NCBI RefSeq assembly: GCF_001011155.1
Contig: NZ_CP011479.1
Location: forward strand, 2,498,501 to 2,562,500
DNA: 64,000 nt
Source: Hoeflea sp. IMCC20628
GTDB taxonomy: Bacteria; Pseudomonadota; Alphaproteobacteria; Rhizobiales; Rhizobiaceae
Reading direction: 5' to 3'
In this document: positions 45,398 through 54,719 of the stretch, one piece after another
Position numbering within the stretch: the stretch's first letter is position 1
Layout of the letters: each line of letters starts with the position of its first letter
Notes under the pieces: generated by a model
What the model was told of the DNA's origin: nothing
Database searches by the model: none
What the model saw: the letters and a program-made list of their open reading frames with translations, nothing else
Translations under genes and position numbers: made by a program

Positions 45398-46651
45398 ATG
45401 CCACCTTCCAAATCAGATATCGAATCGATCGTCAAAACAGCTGACAGCGGATCGCCTCGCCGACGCTGGCTGATATGGGGACTGGTGCTGATCTTTGCTG
45501 TGGCCGGGCTCTGGTACTGGTGGAGCGCAGCCTCAAAGCAAAGCCTGCCGGTCTATGCGACACAGGCGGTCGAACGGGCCGATATCATCGTCCAGGTGAC
45601 GGCGACCGGAACGGTCGAGCCAACCAACGAAGTCGAGATATCGAGCGAGCTTTCGGGCACGGTCCGGTCGGTGGAAGCCGACTTCAATGATGAGGTCAAG
45701 AAAGGCCAGATTCTGGCGCGACTCGATACCGACAAGCTTGAGGCCAATGTTGAACTCAGCCAGGCTTCACTGACTGCGACCCAGGCCCGTCTCGCAGAAG
45801 CAACCGCAACGCTGAATGAAACCAAGGACAATTATGACCGCGCGGTGCTGCTTGAGCAAAAGCATGTCACCACGCTGGAGGGATTGCTCAAGGCGAAAGC
45901 TGCCTATGACCGCGCCAAAGCCGCGCTGAAAAGCGCGGAAGCCGATATTCGCGTGTCCGAGGCCAATCTGAAGATCAATCAGGCCAATCTTGAAAAGGCC
46001 TGCATCTGCTCGTCCATTGATGGCGTCGTGCTGGACCGCAATGTCGAGGTCGGACAGATCGTGGCCTCGTCGCTGCAGGCGCCGGTGCTGTTCACGCTGG
46101 CTGCCGATCTGACGAGCATGCAGTTGCAGGTGGACATCGACGAGGCTGATATCGGCAAGGTCAAGGTCGGTGACGCGGCCCTGTTCTCGGTGGAGGCCTA
46201 TCAGGGCCGCACCTTCCCGGCTGCCATTTCCGAATTGCGGTTCGCGCCAAAAACTGTCGATGGAGTGGTCACCTACGAGGCAATCCTGTCGATCGACAAT
46301 TCCGACATGTTGCTGCGTCCCGGCATGACTGCCACCGCCGACATCACGGTTGCCGAAATCAAGGATACGCTGGCAATTCCCAACGCCGCGCTACGGTTCG
46401 CGCCGCCAGCAGTGGAGGTCGACAGCGGCGGAACCGGGCTGTTGGGGATGCTGTTTAAGAATGCACCGCGACCTCCGGCTGCGACACCGAAAGCCGATAC
46501 CGAAGGACGTCGCGAGATATGGATCCTGAAGGATGGACAGGCCACAGCCGTCGATATCCTGACCGGCGAGACCGACGGATCGAAGACCGAAGTTCGCGAA
46601 GGCGACCTGAGCGAGGGCGATCTGGTGATTACCGATCAGACCACCGAATGA
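45398..46651 (+). CDS. MacA-like periplasmic adaptor (membrane fusion protein)
   Basis: 417 residues. One N-terminal membrane anchor (WLIWGLVLIFAVAGLWYWW, about 24-42), then a lipoyl/barrel-sandwich domain split by a coiled-coil hairpin (about 110-200), a beta-barrel and membrane-proximal domain. Such adaptors link an inner-membrane MacB-type pump to an outer-membrane channel; no TolC gene adjoins. The insert APPAVEVDSGGTGLLGML near residue 330 is loop-like. Start overlaps nothing upstream; its stop overlaps the ATPase start (ATGA). Confidence 0.9.
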   Translation: MPPSKSDIESIVKTADSGSPRRRWLIWGLVLIFAVAGLWYWWSAASKQSLPVYATQAVERADIIVQVTATGTVEPTNEVEISSELSGTVRSVEADFNDEVKKGQILARLDTDKLEANVELSQASLTATQARLAEATATLNETKDNYDRAVLLEQKHVTTLEGLLKAKAAYDRAKAALKSAEADIRVSEANLKINQANLEKACICSSIDGVVLDRNVEVGQIVASSLQAPVLFTLAADLTSMQLQVDIDEADIGKVKVGDAALFSVEAYQGRTFPAAISELRFAPKTVDGVVTYEAILSIDNSDMLLRPGMTATADITVAEIKDTLAIPNAALRFAPPAVEVDSGGTGLLGMLFKNAPRPPAATPKADTEGRREIWILKDGQATAVDILTGETDGSKTEVREGDLSEGDLVITDQTTE

Positions 46652-47397
46652 CGGACACGCCCACTGCCGCCACCGAAACGTCTGCCGACATGCCGCTGAT
46701 CAGGCTTCGCGGCATCACCAAGATCTACGGAACCGGGGACGCGGAAGTCCGGGCTCTGCGCGGCATCGACATGGACATCCGTGGCGGCGAATTCGTCGCG
46801 ATCATGGGACCCAGCGGCTCGGGCAAATCGACCGCCATGAACATTCTGGGATTTCTCGACAAACCGACAGGCGGAACCTATCTCTTCGGCGGCGCAGAGG
46901 TTGATCATCTCGGTCGCGATCAACTGGCGCTGCTGCGCCGGAATTTTCTGGGCTTTGTCTTCCAGGGCTACAATCTTCTGGCCCGCACTTCAGCGCTCGA
47001 CAATGTCGAACTGCCGCTGATCTATCAGGGCATGGCCGCGACCAAACGGCGCCAACTGGCGCGCGAGGCGCTTGCCAAGGTCGGGCTGAAGGGCCGCGAG
47101 GACCATGACCCGTCCCAGCTCTCGGGCGGACAACAACAGCGCGTGGCGATTGCACGTGCCATTGTCACCAACCCGGATGTGATCCTGGCCGATGAACCCA
47201 CCGGAAACCTGGATACTGCCCGCAGCCGGGAAATCATGGACTTGCTGACCAACCTCAACCGGAAGGATGGCATCACCATCCTGATGGTCACCCATGAACC
47301 GGACATGGCCGAGTATGCCGACCGGCTGATCCATTTCCTTGATGGACGCATTGAAACCGACTCCAGCAACACCAGGGAGCCGGTCAATGCTCTATGA
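46648..47397 (+). CDS. MacB/LolD-like ABC transporter ATP-binding protein
   Basis: 249 residues from ATG 46648, four-base overlap with the adaptor gene. Walker A GPSGSGKST, signature LSGGQQQRVAIARA, Walker B VILADEPTGNLD, and H-loop MVTHEPDMA are all intact. It is the energising subunit of the tripartite exporter. It overlaps the permease start by 11 bases. Confidence 0.95.
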   Translation: MTDTPTAATETSADMPLIRLRGITKIYGTGDAEVRALRGIDMDIRGGEFVAIMGPSGSGKSTAMNILGFLDKPTGGTYLFGGAEVDHLGRDQLALLRRNFLGFVFQGYNLLARTSALDNVELPLIYQGMAATKRRQLAREALAKVGLKGREDHDPSQLSGGQQQRVAIARAIVTNPDVILADEPTGNLDTARSREIMDLLTNLNRKDGITILMVTHEPDMAEYADRLIHFLDGRIETDSSNTREPVNAL

Positions 47398-48601
47398 AGC
47401 GGTCCGCCTGGCGTTGCAGGCGATATTGAGAAACGCATTCCGGTCATTCCTGACTGTTTTGGGAATCGTCATCGGTGTCGCCGCAGTCATTGCCATGGTC
47501 ACTGTCGGACAGGGCTCCACCGAGCAGGTGCAGGCGGACGTGTCGACGCTCGGCACCAACCTGCTGATGATCCGCCCCGGCCAGCCTTCGCAAGGTCCCG
47601 GCTCCGGCGCTGGCGGCACTGCGGCAAGCCTGACGCTGAAGGATGTCGAAGCCATTGAGCAGCAGATACCGAGCGTTGCGGTTGCGACCCCGAGCAATTC
47701 CCGGTCGATGACGACGATCTTTGGCAATGTGAATTACACGACCACCGTGACCGGCACCGACAACCGCTTTCTCACCGCCCGCGACTGGGCGCTGGCCAGT
47801 GGCCGATCATTTTACGAAAGCGAACTGCGGACCGGATCCTCGGCCTGTATTCTGGGCAATACCGTGAGCGAGAAACTGTTCGGCAATGGCGATCCGCTCG
47901 GCGCCAATATTCGGCTCAAGCAGATTTCCTGCCGGGTCATCGGTACGCTTTCGGTCAAGGGGGCTTCCAGCTTCGGCACAGATCAGGACGACATCGTGCT
48001 GATCCCGATCCGGGCATTCATGCGGCGTATTTCCGGCAACCAGGATGTCTCGATGATCTACGCCTCGATCAGGGACGGCGTTTCCACAGACAAGGGAAAA
48101 GCCGATATCGAGAGCCTGATGCGCGAACGCCGGCGGATCGGTCCCTTCGAGGAAGACGATTTCAATGTCTTCGACATGAAACAGATCAGCTCGATGCTGA
48201 CCGGCATCACCAGCGTCCTGACCGGCCTGCTCTCGGCCGTCGCGGCGGTGAGCCTGCTCGTCGGCGGTATCGGTATCATGAACATCATGCTGGTCTCGGT
48301 GACCGAGCGCACCCGCGAAATCGGCATCCGGCTGGCGGTTGGGGCGACCGAGCGACAGGTGCTGTTGCAGTTTCTCGTTGAAGCCACCGTTTTGTCACTT
48401 ATCGGCGGATTGATCGGCATTGTGCTGGGGCTCTCGTTGGGCTTGCTCGGCGCACGGTTGCTGTCGGTGCCGTTTTCTCCGTCGGCTAGCCTAGTGCTGG
48501 CGGCCTTCGTCTTCTCTGCCCTGGTGGGAATCGTGTTCGGCTATTTCCCCGCCCGCCGGGCTGCGCGGATGGATCCGATCGAGGCGCTGCGGCATCAGTA
48601 A
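47387..48601 (+). CDS. MacB-like ABC transporter permease
   Basis: 404 residues from ATG 47387, GGAG seven bases upstream. One N-terminal helix (FLTVLGIVIGVAAVIAMV), a large MacB periplasmic core domain (about 50-265), then three C-terminal helices with the FtsX signature GGIGIMNIMLVSVTERTRE. E. coli MacB joins ATPase and permease in one chain; here they are separate genes, common for this subfamily. The substrate is unknown. Confidence 0.94.
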   Translation: MLYEAVRLALQAILRNAFRSFLTVLGIVIGVAAVIAMVTVGQGSTEQVQADVSTLGTNLLMIRPGQPSQGPGSGAGGTAASLTLKDVEAIEQQIPSVAVATPSNSRSMTTIFGNVNYTTTVTGTDNRFLTARDWALASGRSFYESELRTGSSACILGNTVSEKLFGNGDPLGANIRLKQISCRVIGTLSVKGASSFGTDQDDIVLIPIRAFMRRISGNQDVSMIYASIRDGVSTDKGKADIESLMRERRRIGPFEEDDFNVFDMKQISSMLTGITSVLTGLLSAVAAVSLLVGGIGIMNIMLVSVTERTREIGIRLAVGATERQVLLQFLVEATVLSLIGGLIGIVLGLSLGLLGARLLSVPFSPSASLVLAAFVFSALVGIVFGYFPARRAARMDPIEALRHQ

Positions 48602-48746
48602 AACATCAACGATCCCGAATCGTTAGCGGCAAGCGTTGGCAAACTGATTCCGCCTGCCAGTGCGAGCCATCCGTTGTTGCCGACCCATTTTGAATAGACG
48701 CCCGAATTCAGGCTGACGCCGGACAGTTGCGGCGCTAGTCTGAGCC

Positions 48747-49832
48747 ATGTTGTTTGATCTGCCAGGCCCCGCCACCCTTTACGATGCGCTGCTCAACCGT
48801 GATCCCGATTACGATGGCCGCGCCTATGTCGGTGTGTCATCGACCGGCGTGTTTTGCCGACTGACTTGCCCTGCACGCAAACCCAAGCGTGAAAACTGCA
48901 GCTTCTACACCAGTGTCGGCGAGTGCATTCAGGCAGGATTCAGGCCCTGCAAGCGCTGCCATCCTTTAGCGACCGCCGCCGAAGCCGAGCCGGCGATCAG
49001 GATCCTTCTGGCGGCACTGAACGAGCGCAAGGGCCACCGCTGGAGAGAGCCCGACATTACCCGGATGGGACTTGATCCTTCCACCGTACGGCGTGCCTTC
49101 AACCGGCATTTCGGGATGACATTTCTGGAAATGGCACGGCTTGACCGGTTGCGCGACGGCCATGTTGCGCTGGCAGGCGGCAGTAAGGTGATCGAGGCGC
49201 AACTGGATGCCGGCTTTGGATCGCCGAGCGCCTTCCGCACTGCATTTGCCCGGCTGATGGGCCTGCCGCCAGGCAGTTTTGCCGCTGACGGCTTGATCAA
49301 GGCCGATTACATCGACACGCCCCTGGGGGCGATGATCGCGCTGTGCGACACCACTCATTTGCATCTGCTCGAATTCGCCGACCGCAAGGCGTTGCCGGCG
49401 GAATTGCGCCGTTTGCACCAAAGTTTCAAGGGCCGCATCGGCTTTGGCCGCCAAGCTCCGATGGATCTTCTGGAGCGGGAACTCGAGTCCTATTTTTCAG
49501 GCCGCGGCGCGCAGTTCAGCGTGCCGATGGCGTTTCATGGCAGTGATTTCACCAAATCGGTCTGGCGTGCGCTGGTGCAGATTCCGGCTGGAGAAACCAG
49601 AAGCTATTCGACAATCGCCAACGAGATCGGGCGACCCATAGCTGTTCGGGCGGTGGCGCGTGCCAATGGCGCCAACCAGATCGCGCTGCTGGTGCCATGC
49701 CACCGGGTGATAGGCGCCGACGGGTCGCTGACCGGCTATGGCGGCGGGCTGTGGCGCAAGCAGAAACTCATCGAAATCGAACGGCAATATGCCCGAAACT
49801 CAAAGGACCCCGGACATGACCCAATCCGCTAA
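48747..49832 (+). CDS. ada: Bifunctional Ada: methylphosphotriester-DNA/O6-methylguanine methyltransferase and activator
   Basis: 361 residues. The Ada zinc domain has Cys37, Cys41, Cys68 and Cys71 (FCRLTC, PCKRC); the first is the methyl acceptor from phosphotriesters. An AraC-type helix-turn-helix follows (about 90-180), then the O6-alkylguanine transferase domain with LVPCHRVIGADG (acceptor Cys). All three parts are intact, so it should regulate the adaptive response. The next gene starts within its last 17 bases. Confidence 0.96.
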   Translation: MLFDLPGPATLYDALLNRDPDYDGRAYVGVSSTGVFCRLTCPARKPKRENCSFYTSVGECIQAGFRPCKRCHPLATAAEAEPAIRILLAALNERKGHRWREPDITRMGLDPSTVRRAFNRHFGMTFLEMARLDRLRDGHVALAGGSKVIEAQLDAGFGSPSAFRTAFARLMGLPPGSFAADGLIKADYIDTPLGAMIALCDTTHLHLLEFADRKALPAELRRLHQSFKGRIGFGRQAPMDLLERELESYFSGRGAQFSVPMAFHGSDFTKSVWRALVQIPAGETRSYSTIANEIGRPIAVRAVARANGANQIALLVPCHRVIGADGSLTGYGGGLWRKQKLIEIERQYARNSKDPGHDPIR

Positions 49833-50577
49833 AGCCAAGCATTTTGCCGCCTTGCATGTAGCGGGTGATCCGCTGGTTCTTTACAATATCTGGGATGCGG
49901 GCAGCGCCAAAGCCGTCAGTGATGCTGGCGCCTCCGCGATTGCCACCGGCAGCTGGTCGGTCGCAGCCGCCCAGGGCTATGGCGATGGCGAGAAAATCCC
50001 GCTGGAACTGCTGCTTGATATCGCCGGGCGGATTGTTGCCGCCACCGATCTTCCGGTATCGATCGATTTCGAGGGCGGCTATGCCCGCGAGCCTCGGCAA
50101 TTCGCAGACAACATCCGCCGCCTGCTTGCGTCCGGCGCCATAGGCATCAATCTCGAGGATCAGATCGTCGGTGGCGATGGACGCTACGGAGTAGACGAAC
50201 AGGCGGAGCGGATCGCCGCAATCCGGGCAGCGGCGGACCAGACCCAGGTACCGCTGTTTATCAATGCGCGCACCGATTTGTTCCTGAAGGAAAAAGAGCC
50301 GTCCAGCCATGCCGGACTTGTCGATCAGGCGATCGAGCGGGCTGGCCGCTACGCTGCCGCCGGCGCCAGCGGGTTCTTCGTCCCCGGCCTTTCGGACCCG
50401 GAGCTGATTGCCCGGATCTGCAAGGCAGTGTCGTTGCCGGTCAATGTCATGCGGCCGGGAAGCAGCCCGTCGCGGGCCGATCTCGGCGCGCTTGGCGTCG
50501 CCCGCATTTCGGCCGGACCTGCGCCCTACCGGACGATGATCGCCGAATTGACATCACAGTTCAAAGCGCAGGGTTAA
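49816..50577 (+). CDS. Isocitrate lyase/PEP mutase family protein
   Basis: 253 residues from ATG 49816, with AAGGA upstream. TIM-barrel of the ICL/PEPM superfamily: YNIWDAGSAKAV, VSIDFEGGYA and GINLEDQ supply the metal-binding acidic residues, and FINARTDLFL follows. It lacks the KKCGH motif of isocitrate lyase, so it is closer to the PEP-mutase/oxaloacetate-decarboxylase-like group of unknown substrate. It overlaps ada by 17 bases, so it may be induced with it by alkylation damage. Confidence 0.85.
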   Translation: MTQSAKAKHFAALHVAGDPLVLYNIWDAGSAKAVSDAGASAIATGSWSVAAAQGYGDGEKIPLELLLDIAGRIVAATDLPVSIDFEGGYAREPRQFADNIRRLLASGAIGINLEDQIVGGDGRYGVDEQAERIAAIRAAADQTQVPLFINARTDLFLKEKEPSSHAGLVDQAIERAGRYAAAGASGFFVPGLSDPELIARICKAVSLPVNVMRPGSSPSRADLGALGVARISAGPAPYRTMIAELTSQFKAQG

Positions 50578-50733
50578 CCCAACAACAAACTCCTGATCAC
50601 GACGATCCAGATTAGGTGTTAAACTCGCTGCCCTTACAAGCTGGGGGGCTTGAAGCGCATGAGTTTTGCATCGAAACCTTGGGTGGCTGGGCGTTGCCCG
50701 GCTCGGGCTGCACCAGACAGCGGCGGACGGGAG

Positions 50734-51282
50734 ATGATGATCCGGCTGCGCCCACTGTGCTGTCTGTTCCTGCTGCTGGCCGGGTGCACCACCGGCAAGC
50801 CGGGCACCACAAATCGTCCCTACACCGTTTACGCTGAAAACCCGGCCGGATTCAGTCGCAGCGTGCGCGCCAGGGGCCCGCGCGGCGGACGCGCGTTCGG
50901 GCTGGTCGAAATCACCTTCCACCCGGATTACGATCTTGTGCCAGAGACAAAGGGCTGCACAACCAAGACGCGGAGTGTCGGCCTGGAACTGGTGATCGTG
51001 CTGCCGAAATGGCGGGAGGGCAAACCCGTCCCGCAATCGGTCAAACGGCGCTGGATGCGGTTTCGCCGGACTGTCACCGCGCATGAAGACTCCCACATCC
51101 GCATTGCGAAGAATTATGCCGAGAAGATGCGCAGATCCATAGCCAGCCTCCGCTCAGGCAAAAGCTGTGGTGACCTGTCAAACCGGATCAGGACACGCAT
51201 CACCGAACTCAAACGGCAGCACATCAGCGCTCACCAGCGCTTTGACAACCGCGAGAAAATGCGATTGAAGACACTGCTCTGA
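50734..51282 (+). CDS. DUF922 family predicted lipoprotein
   Basis: 182 residues from ATG 50734 (50737 is also possible), with GGGAG upstream. The start has a short hydrophobic signal ending in a LLAGC lipobox, so a lipoprotein is predicted. The DUF922 region contains HEDSHIRI, similar to the HExxH-like histidine motif that leads to the family being called putative zinc-dependent proteases; activity is unproven. YTVYAENPAGF and RTRITELKRQHISAHQRFD are the other family parts. Confidence 0.78.
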   Translation: MMIRLRPLCCLFLLLAGCTTGKPGTTNRPYTVYAENPAGFSRSVRARGPRGGRAFGLVEITFHPDYDLVPETKGCTTKTRSVGLELVIVLPKWREGKPVPQSVKRRWMRFRRTVTAHEDSHIRIAKNYAEKMRRSIASLRSGKSCGDLSNRIRTRITELKRQHISAHQRFDNREKMRLKTLL

Positions 51283-51301
51283 GCAGCATTCCGACCGCCG
51301 T

Positions 51302-51751
51302 CTAGGCCTTCTTTTCCCAGCGCCGGTCAGCCGTCTGCTGCCAATAGGTCAAGGCATGGCCATCGGCCTTGAGGCTTTTCCATTGTGCCCGCGCTGTCTC
51401 CAGCTGGGCCTGGTCATGGCCGTCAAACATCATCACCAGACGTTCAACACCGTTGAGCGAGGGAACGGCGGCGCCATCTGCAACGAAGCGGACTGTGGCT
51501 TCGTTCGCAGCTTCAGCAGCAAGGGTCAAAAGCACGGGCTGGCGCGCGGCATGTTCGCCCTCCTCCCCGCCATGCGGCAGGAAGCTGTCCTCGCGAAAGG
51601 TCCACAAATGGGCGTCAAGAGCGGCGCGCCGCTCTTCACTGCCCATATGCACCGACACACGCCACCCGCGATCCAGGCTTTTCTCGAGAAGCGGCGGCAA
51701 CGCATCCTCAAGCCGGGATTCGGTCAGATGATAGAACAGGACCTCTGCCAC
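51302..51751 (-). CDS. holC: DNA polymerase III subunit chi
   Basis: Clamp-loader accessory subunit that binds SSB. 149 residues starting at GTG 51751 (AGGA upstream). EVLFYHLTESRLEDALPPLL at the start and LPHGGEEGEHAARQPVLLT in the middle are typical of alphaproteobacterial HolC. It is 11 bases after pepA, the conserved order. Confidence 0.93.
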   Translation of the reverse strand: MAEVLFYHLTESRLEDALPPLLEKSLDRGWRVSVHMGSEERRAALDAHLWTFREDSFLPHGGEEGEHAARQPVLLTLAAEAANEATVRFVADGAAVPSLNGVERLVMMFDGHDQAQLETARAQWKSLKADGHALTYWQQTADRRWEKKA

Positions 51752-51762
51752 GCTACCGGTTC

Positions 51763-53250
51763 CTAGCTTTCGTAATTGGCGCGCACCAATTCATCGAGAA
51801 GCCGCACGCCAAAGCCCGACGCCCAGGACTGGTTGATGTCGGTTGCCGGCGAGCCCATGGCTGTGCCGGCGATGTCGAGATGCGCCCAGGGCGTATCCTT
51901 GACAAAGCGCGCGAGGAACTGGGCCGCGGTGATCGAGCCGGCGTAGCGGCCACCGGTGTTTTTCATGTCGGCGAATTTGGAATCGATCATCTTGTCGTAG
52001 TCAGGTCCAAGCGGAAGGCGCCAGACCCGCTCCTGCGTGGCTTCGCCGGCCTTGCTCAGAGCTTCGGACAGCTTGTCGTCATTGGAAAACAATCCTGCAT
52101 GATGCTGACCCAGCGCCACCATGACGGCACCGGTGAGCGTGGCCAGGTTGATCATCACCGACGGCTTGAACCGCTCCTGGCAGTAGGTCAGCGCGTCGCA
52201 CAGCACCAAGCGGCCTTCGGCATCGGTGTTGATGATCTCGATGGTCTGGCCGGACATCGAGCGAACGATATCGCCAGGACGCTGGGCCGCACCGTCGGGC
52301 ATGTTCTCGACCAGGCCGATGATGCCGATGACGTTGACCTTGGCCTTGCGGGCCGCCAGCGTGTGCATCAGGCCGGTCACGGCGGCGGCGCCCCCCATGT
52401 CGCCCTTCATGTCCTCCATGCCTGCAGCGGGCTTGATCGAGATACCGCCGGTGTCGAACACCACGCCCTTGCCGACAAAGGCCACCGGCTTGTCCTTGGC
52501 CTTGCCGCCCATCCAGCTCATGATCGCCATGCGCGGCGGCCGGACGGAGCCGAGCGAGACCCCGAGCAAGGCCTCCATCTTGAGTTTCTTCATTTCCTTC
52601 TCGGTGAGTATTTCAACCTCGACGCCGAGCGCTTCAAGCTCCTTGGCGCGGGCGGCAAATTCGACCGGCCCCAGCACGTTTGCAGGTTCATTGACCAGGT
52701 TGCGGGCCAGCGTTACGCCATCCGAAACAGCCTGGCGGATGGCAAAGAGCTTCTTGCATTCGCCCGCATCGCCGTGCTGGAAAACCACACTGACTTTCTG
52801 CGAACCGGTGTCGTCATCGTCCTTTTTCTTGGTCTTGTAGATATCGAAATCGTAGGACCGCATCAGCAGCCCCAACGCCATGTCGGCGGCGGCTTCCGAC
52901 GACGGCGCGCCCGCATCGCCCAGAAGCACTGCCACTTTTTCGGCCTTGCCGATCAGCTTGCAGATCTTGCCGCCGATGCGCATCCAGTCATGGGCGGTGA
53001 GTTTGGCCGGATCGCCAGTACCGACCAGGGCGATACGGTCGGCTGCAGTTTCGACCGGTGCGATGACATCGACGGTCGAGAAGGATTTTCCGGTGAAGCC
53101 TGCGACCTTGATTGCCTTGTCGAGTTGGCCGGCTGAATCGGCGGACCGCGCGGCGTCGGAGACGGGAGAGGCCAACGAGCCGATGGCGACGACCAGTCCT
53201 CCCGAGATTTTCGCTGTTTTGGAAAAACTGATTTCAATGCTCATCGACAT
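51763..53250 (-). CDS. pepA: Leucyl aminopeptidase
   Basis: Two-metal M17 aminopeptidase releasing N-terminal residues. 495 residues from ATG 53250, GGAG upstream; the extension to 53469 is improbable. The signature [10 protein letters not shown] and the metal ligands in [15 protein letters not shown] and DMGGAA are intact. It precedes holC and is divergent from lptF, as in E. coli. Confidence 0.97.
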   Translation of the reverse strand: MSMSIEISFSKTAKISGGLVVAIGSLASPVSDAARSADSAGQLDKAIKVAGFTGKSFSTVDVIAPVETAADRIALVGTGDPAKLTAHDWMRIGGKICKLIGKAEKVAVLLGDAGAPSSEAAADMALGLLMRSYDFDIYKTKKKDDDDTGSQKVSVVFQHGDAGECKKLFAIRQAVSDGVTLARNLVNEPANVLGPVEFAARAKELEALGVEVEILTEKEMKKLKMEALLGVSLGSVRPPRMAIMSWMGGKAKDKPVAFVGKGVVFDTGGISIKPAAGMEDMKGDMGGAAAVTGLMHTLAARKAKVNVIGIIGLVENMPDGAAQRPGDIVRSMSGQTIEIINTDAEGRLVLCDALTYCQERFKPSVMINLATLTGAVMVALGQHHAGLFSNDDKLSEALSKAGEATQERVWRLPLGPDYDKMIDSKFADMKNTGGRYAGSITAAQFLARFVKDTPWAHLDIAGTAMGSPATDINQSWASGFGVRLLDELVRANYES

Positions 53251-53519
53251 GACGGCTCCAATGGAATTTGCGTGATTTGCGTTGGCGGCGATCTTCGCGG
53301 TTTCGCGCCATAAGGCAAGGGCCGCGACCAGATCAAGGCATGGCCATGATATTGCATTTGCTGCGCGCCCCTGCAAGAAACTGTTAACCGTGTTTGTTTG
53401 CCACACATTATCCAATTTGGGGTTTGATAAGGCTCGTGCATGGTCGGGATGATCGAAGCCGCAACACAAGCGCCGCGCGAATCACAGCGTATGCCCACCG
53501 CTTGCTCCGGAAAGGCGCA

Positions 53520-54719
53520 ATGAAGCAAATCGAACGTTACATATTGCGCCGAATGAGTTCGCTGACCTTTTGGTCGCTGACGGCGGTAACGCTGCTTGTG
53601 ATGACCACGCAGGTGCTGGTTCGCGTCGATGTGCTGACCACCACCGGTCAGGCGCTCAGCGCGTTCCTTTTGCTGGCCGCCACCCTGATTCCGTCGGTGC
53701 TGTCGATCGTGGCGCCGTTTGCATTGCTGATCGGGGTAAGCCAGGTCTTGTCAGGCATGAATGCCGACAGCGAACTGGTGGTGATCGAGGCAGCCGGCGT
53801 TCCACCGGCGACTGTGCTCAAACCCGTGCTGGTGTTGTCTGCGGTGCTTTCGATCCTGGTGCTTCTGGTCAACAACTTTGTCGAGCCATGGTCAAACCGC
53901 AAGCTTTATGACGTGCTTGCCCAGGCACAATCGGATCTGTTTTCGGTTGCGGTTCGTTCCGGCACCTTCATGCGCCTGGAAAACGGACTCTATGTGCAAG
54001 TCAACGAAAAGCTGCCTGGCGGTGAACTGGGTGGAATTTTCCTGGCTGATTCACGGACGGAGGGCAACGAATCCATCTATTACGCCCGCAGCGGCGTGGT
54101 CAAAACCGTCGGTGAAACCAACATCCTATATTTGGTCGATGGCGAGTTGCAGCAACGCAACCTGAGCAACAACCAGATATCGATTGTTACATTCACCTCT
54201 TATGCGCTGGACATGGCCGCTTTTGTCCCCGCTGGCGGGGCTTCGGCACGCAGGCCGAAGGAACAGTCCACGCTCTATCTTCTCGATCCGGCGGAGGATG
54301 ACTATTATGTCCAGAAGGCCGACTTTGTGATCAAGCAGGAATTGGTGCAGCGGTTTTCTACATGGATGTACCCCCTGGCTTTCGGGCTCGTCGCCTTCAC
54401 GTTTCTGGGCAAAGCCCGCTCAAACCGGCATGAACAGTTTCAGAACGGCGCCATCGTGGCAGGCATCACGCTGGGCACCCGCGGCTTTGGCTTTTACAGC
54501 GGCGATGAAGCCGGCTCCAGTGTTTTCATGGAGGTTTTGACCTACGCGATCCCCGCCGGGATCATTGTTGTCTTCGGTTTCCTGGCCCTGACCGGCAGGA
54601 CGCTGACGATCCCCAGGGCATGGGCTCGCCTCAATGACCGGCTCATCGAGTATGTACGGGGTAAGTTCGACCGACGGAAGCGCCAACGCCAGGCATCGAC
54701 CGAGAGTGGTTCGGCATGA
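53520..54719 (+). CDS. lptF: LPS export permease LptF
   Basis: 399 residues from ATG 53520 (MKQIERYILRRMSSL). Forms with LptG and LptB the ABC extractor of lipopolysaccharide. Six helices: three N-terminal, a periplasmic jellyroll (about 130-290), three C-terminal. NADSELVVIEAAG is the coupling motif contacting LptB. Its stop overlaps lptG by four bases. LptB and LptC genes are not in this window. Confidence 0.95.
   Translation: MKQIERYILRRMSSLTFWSLTAVTLLVMTTQVLVRVDVLTTTGQALSAFLLLAATLIPSVLSIVAPFALLIGVSQVLSGMNADSELVVIEAAGVPPATVLKPVLVLSAVLSILVLLVNNFVEPWSNRKLYDVLAQAQSDLFSVAVRSGTFMRLENGLYVQVNEKLPGGELGGIFLADSRTEGNESIYYARSGVVKTVGETNILYLVDGELQQRNLSNNQISIVTFTSYALDMAAFVPAGGASARRPKEQSTLYLLDPAEDDYYVQKADFVIKQELVQRFSTWMYPLAFGLVAFTFLGKARSNRHEQFQNGAIVAGITLGTRGFGFYSGDEAGSSVFMEVLTYAIPAGIIVVFGFLALTGRTLTIPRAWARLNDRLIEYVRGKFDRRKRQRQASTESGSA

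Noticed and set aside
48602-48746. Minus-strand frame reading SGVYSKWVGNNGWLALAGG, possible remnant of an outer-membrane gene
   Set aside because: Only about 50 codons, no start or ribosome site, and the opposite strand is also open over most of it; probably chance.
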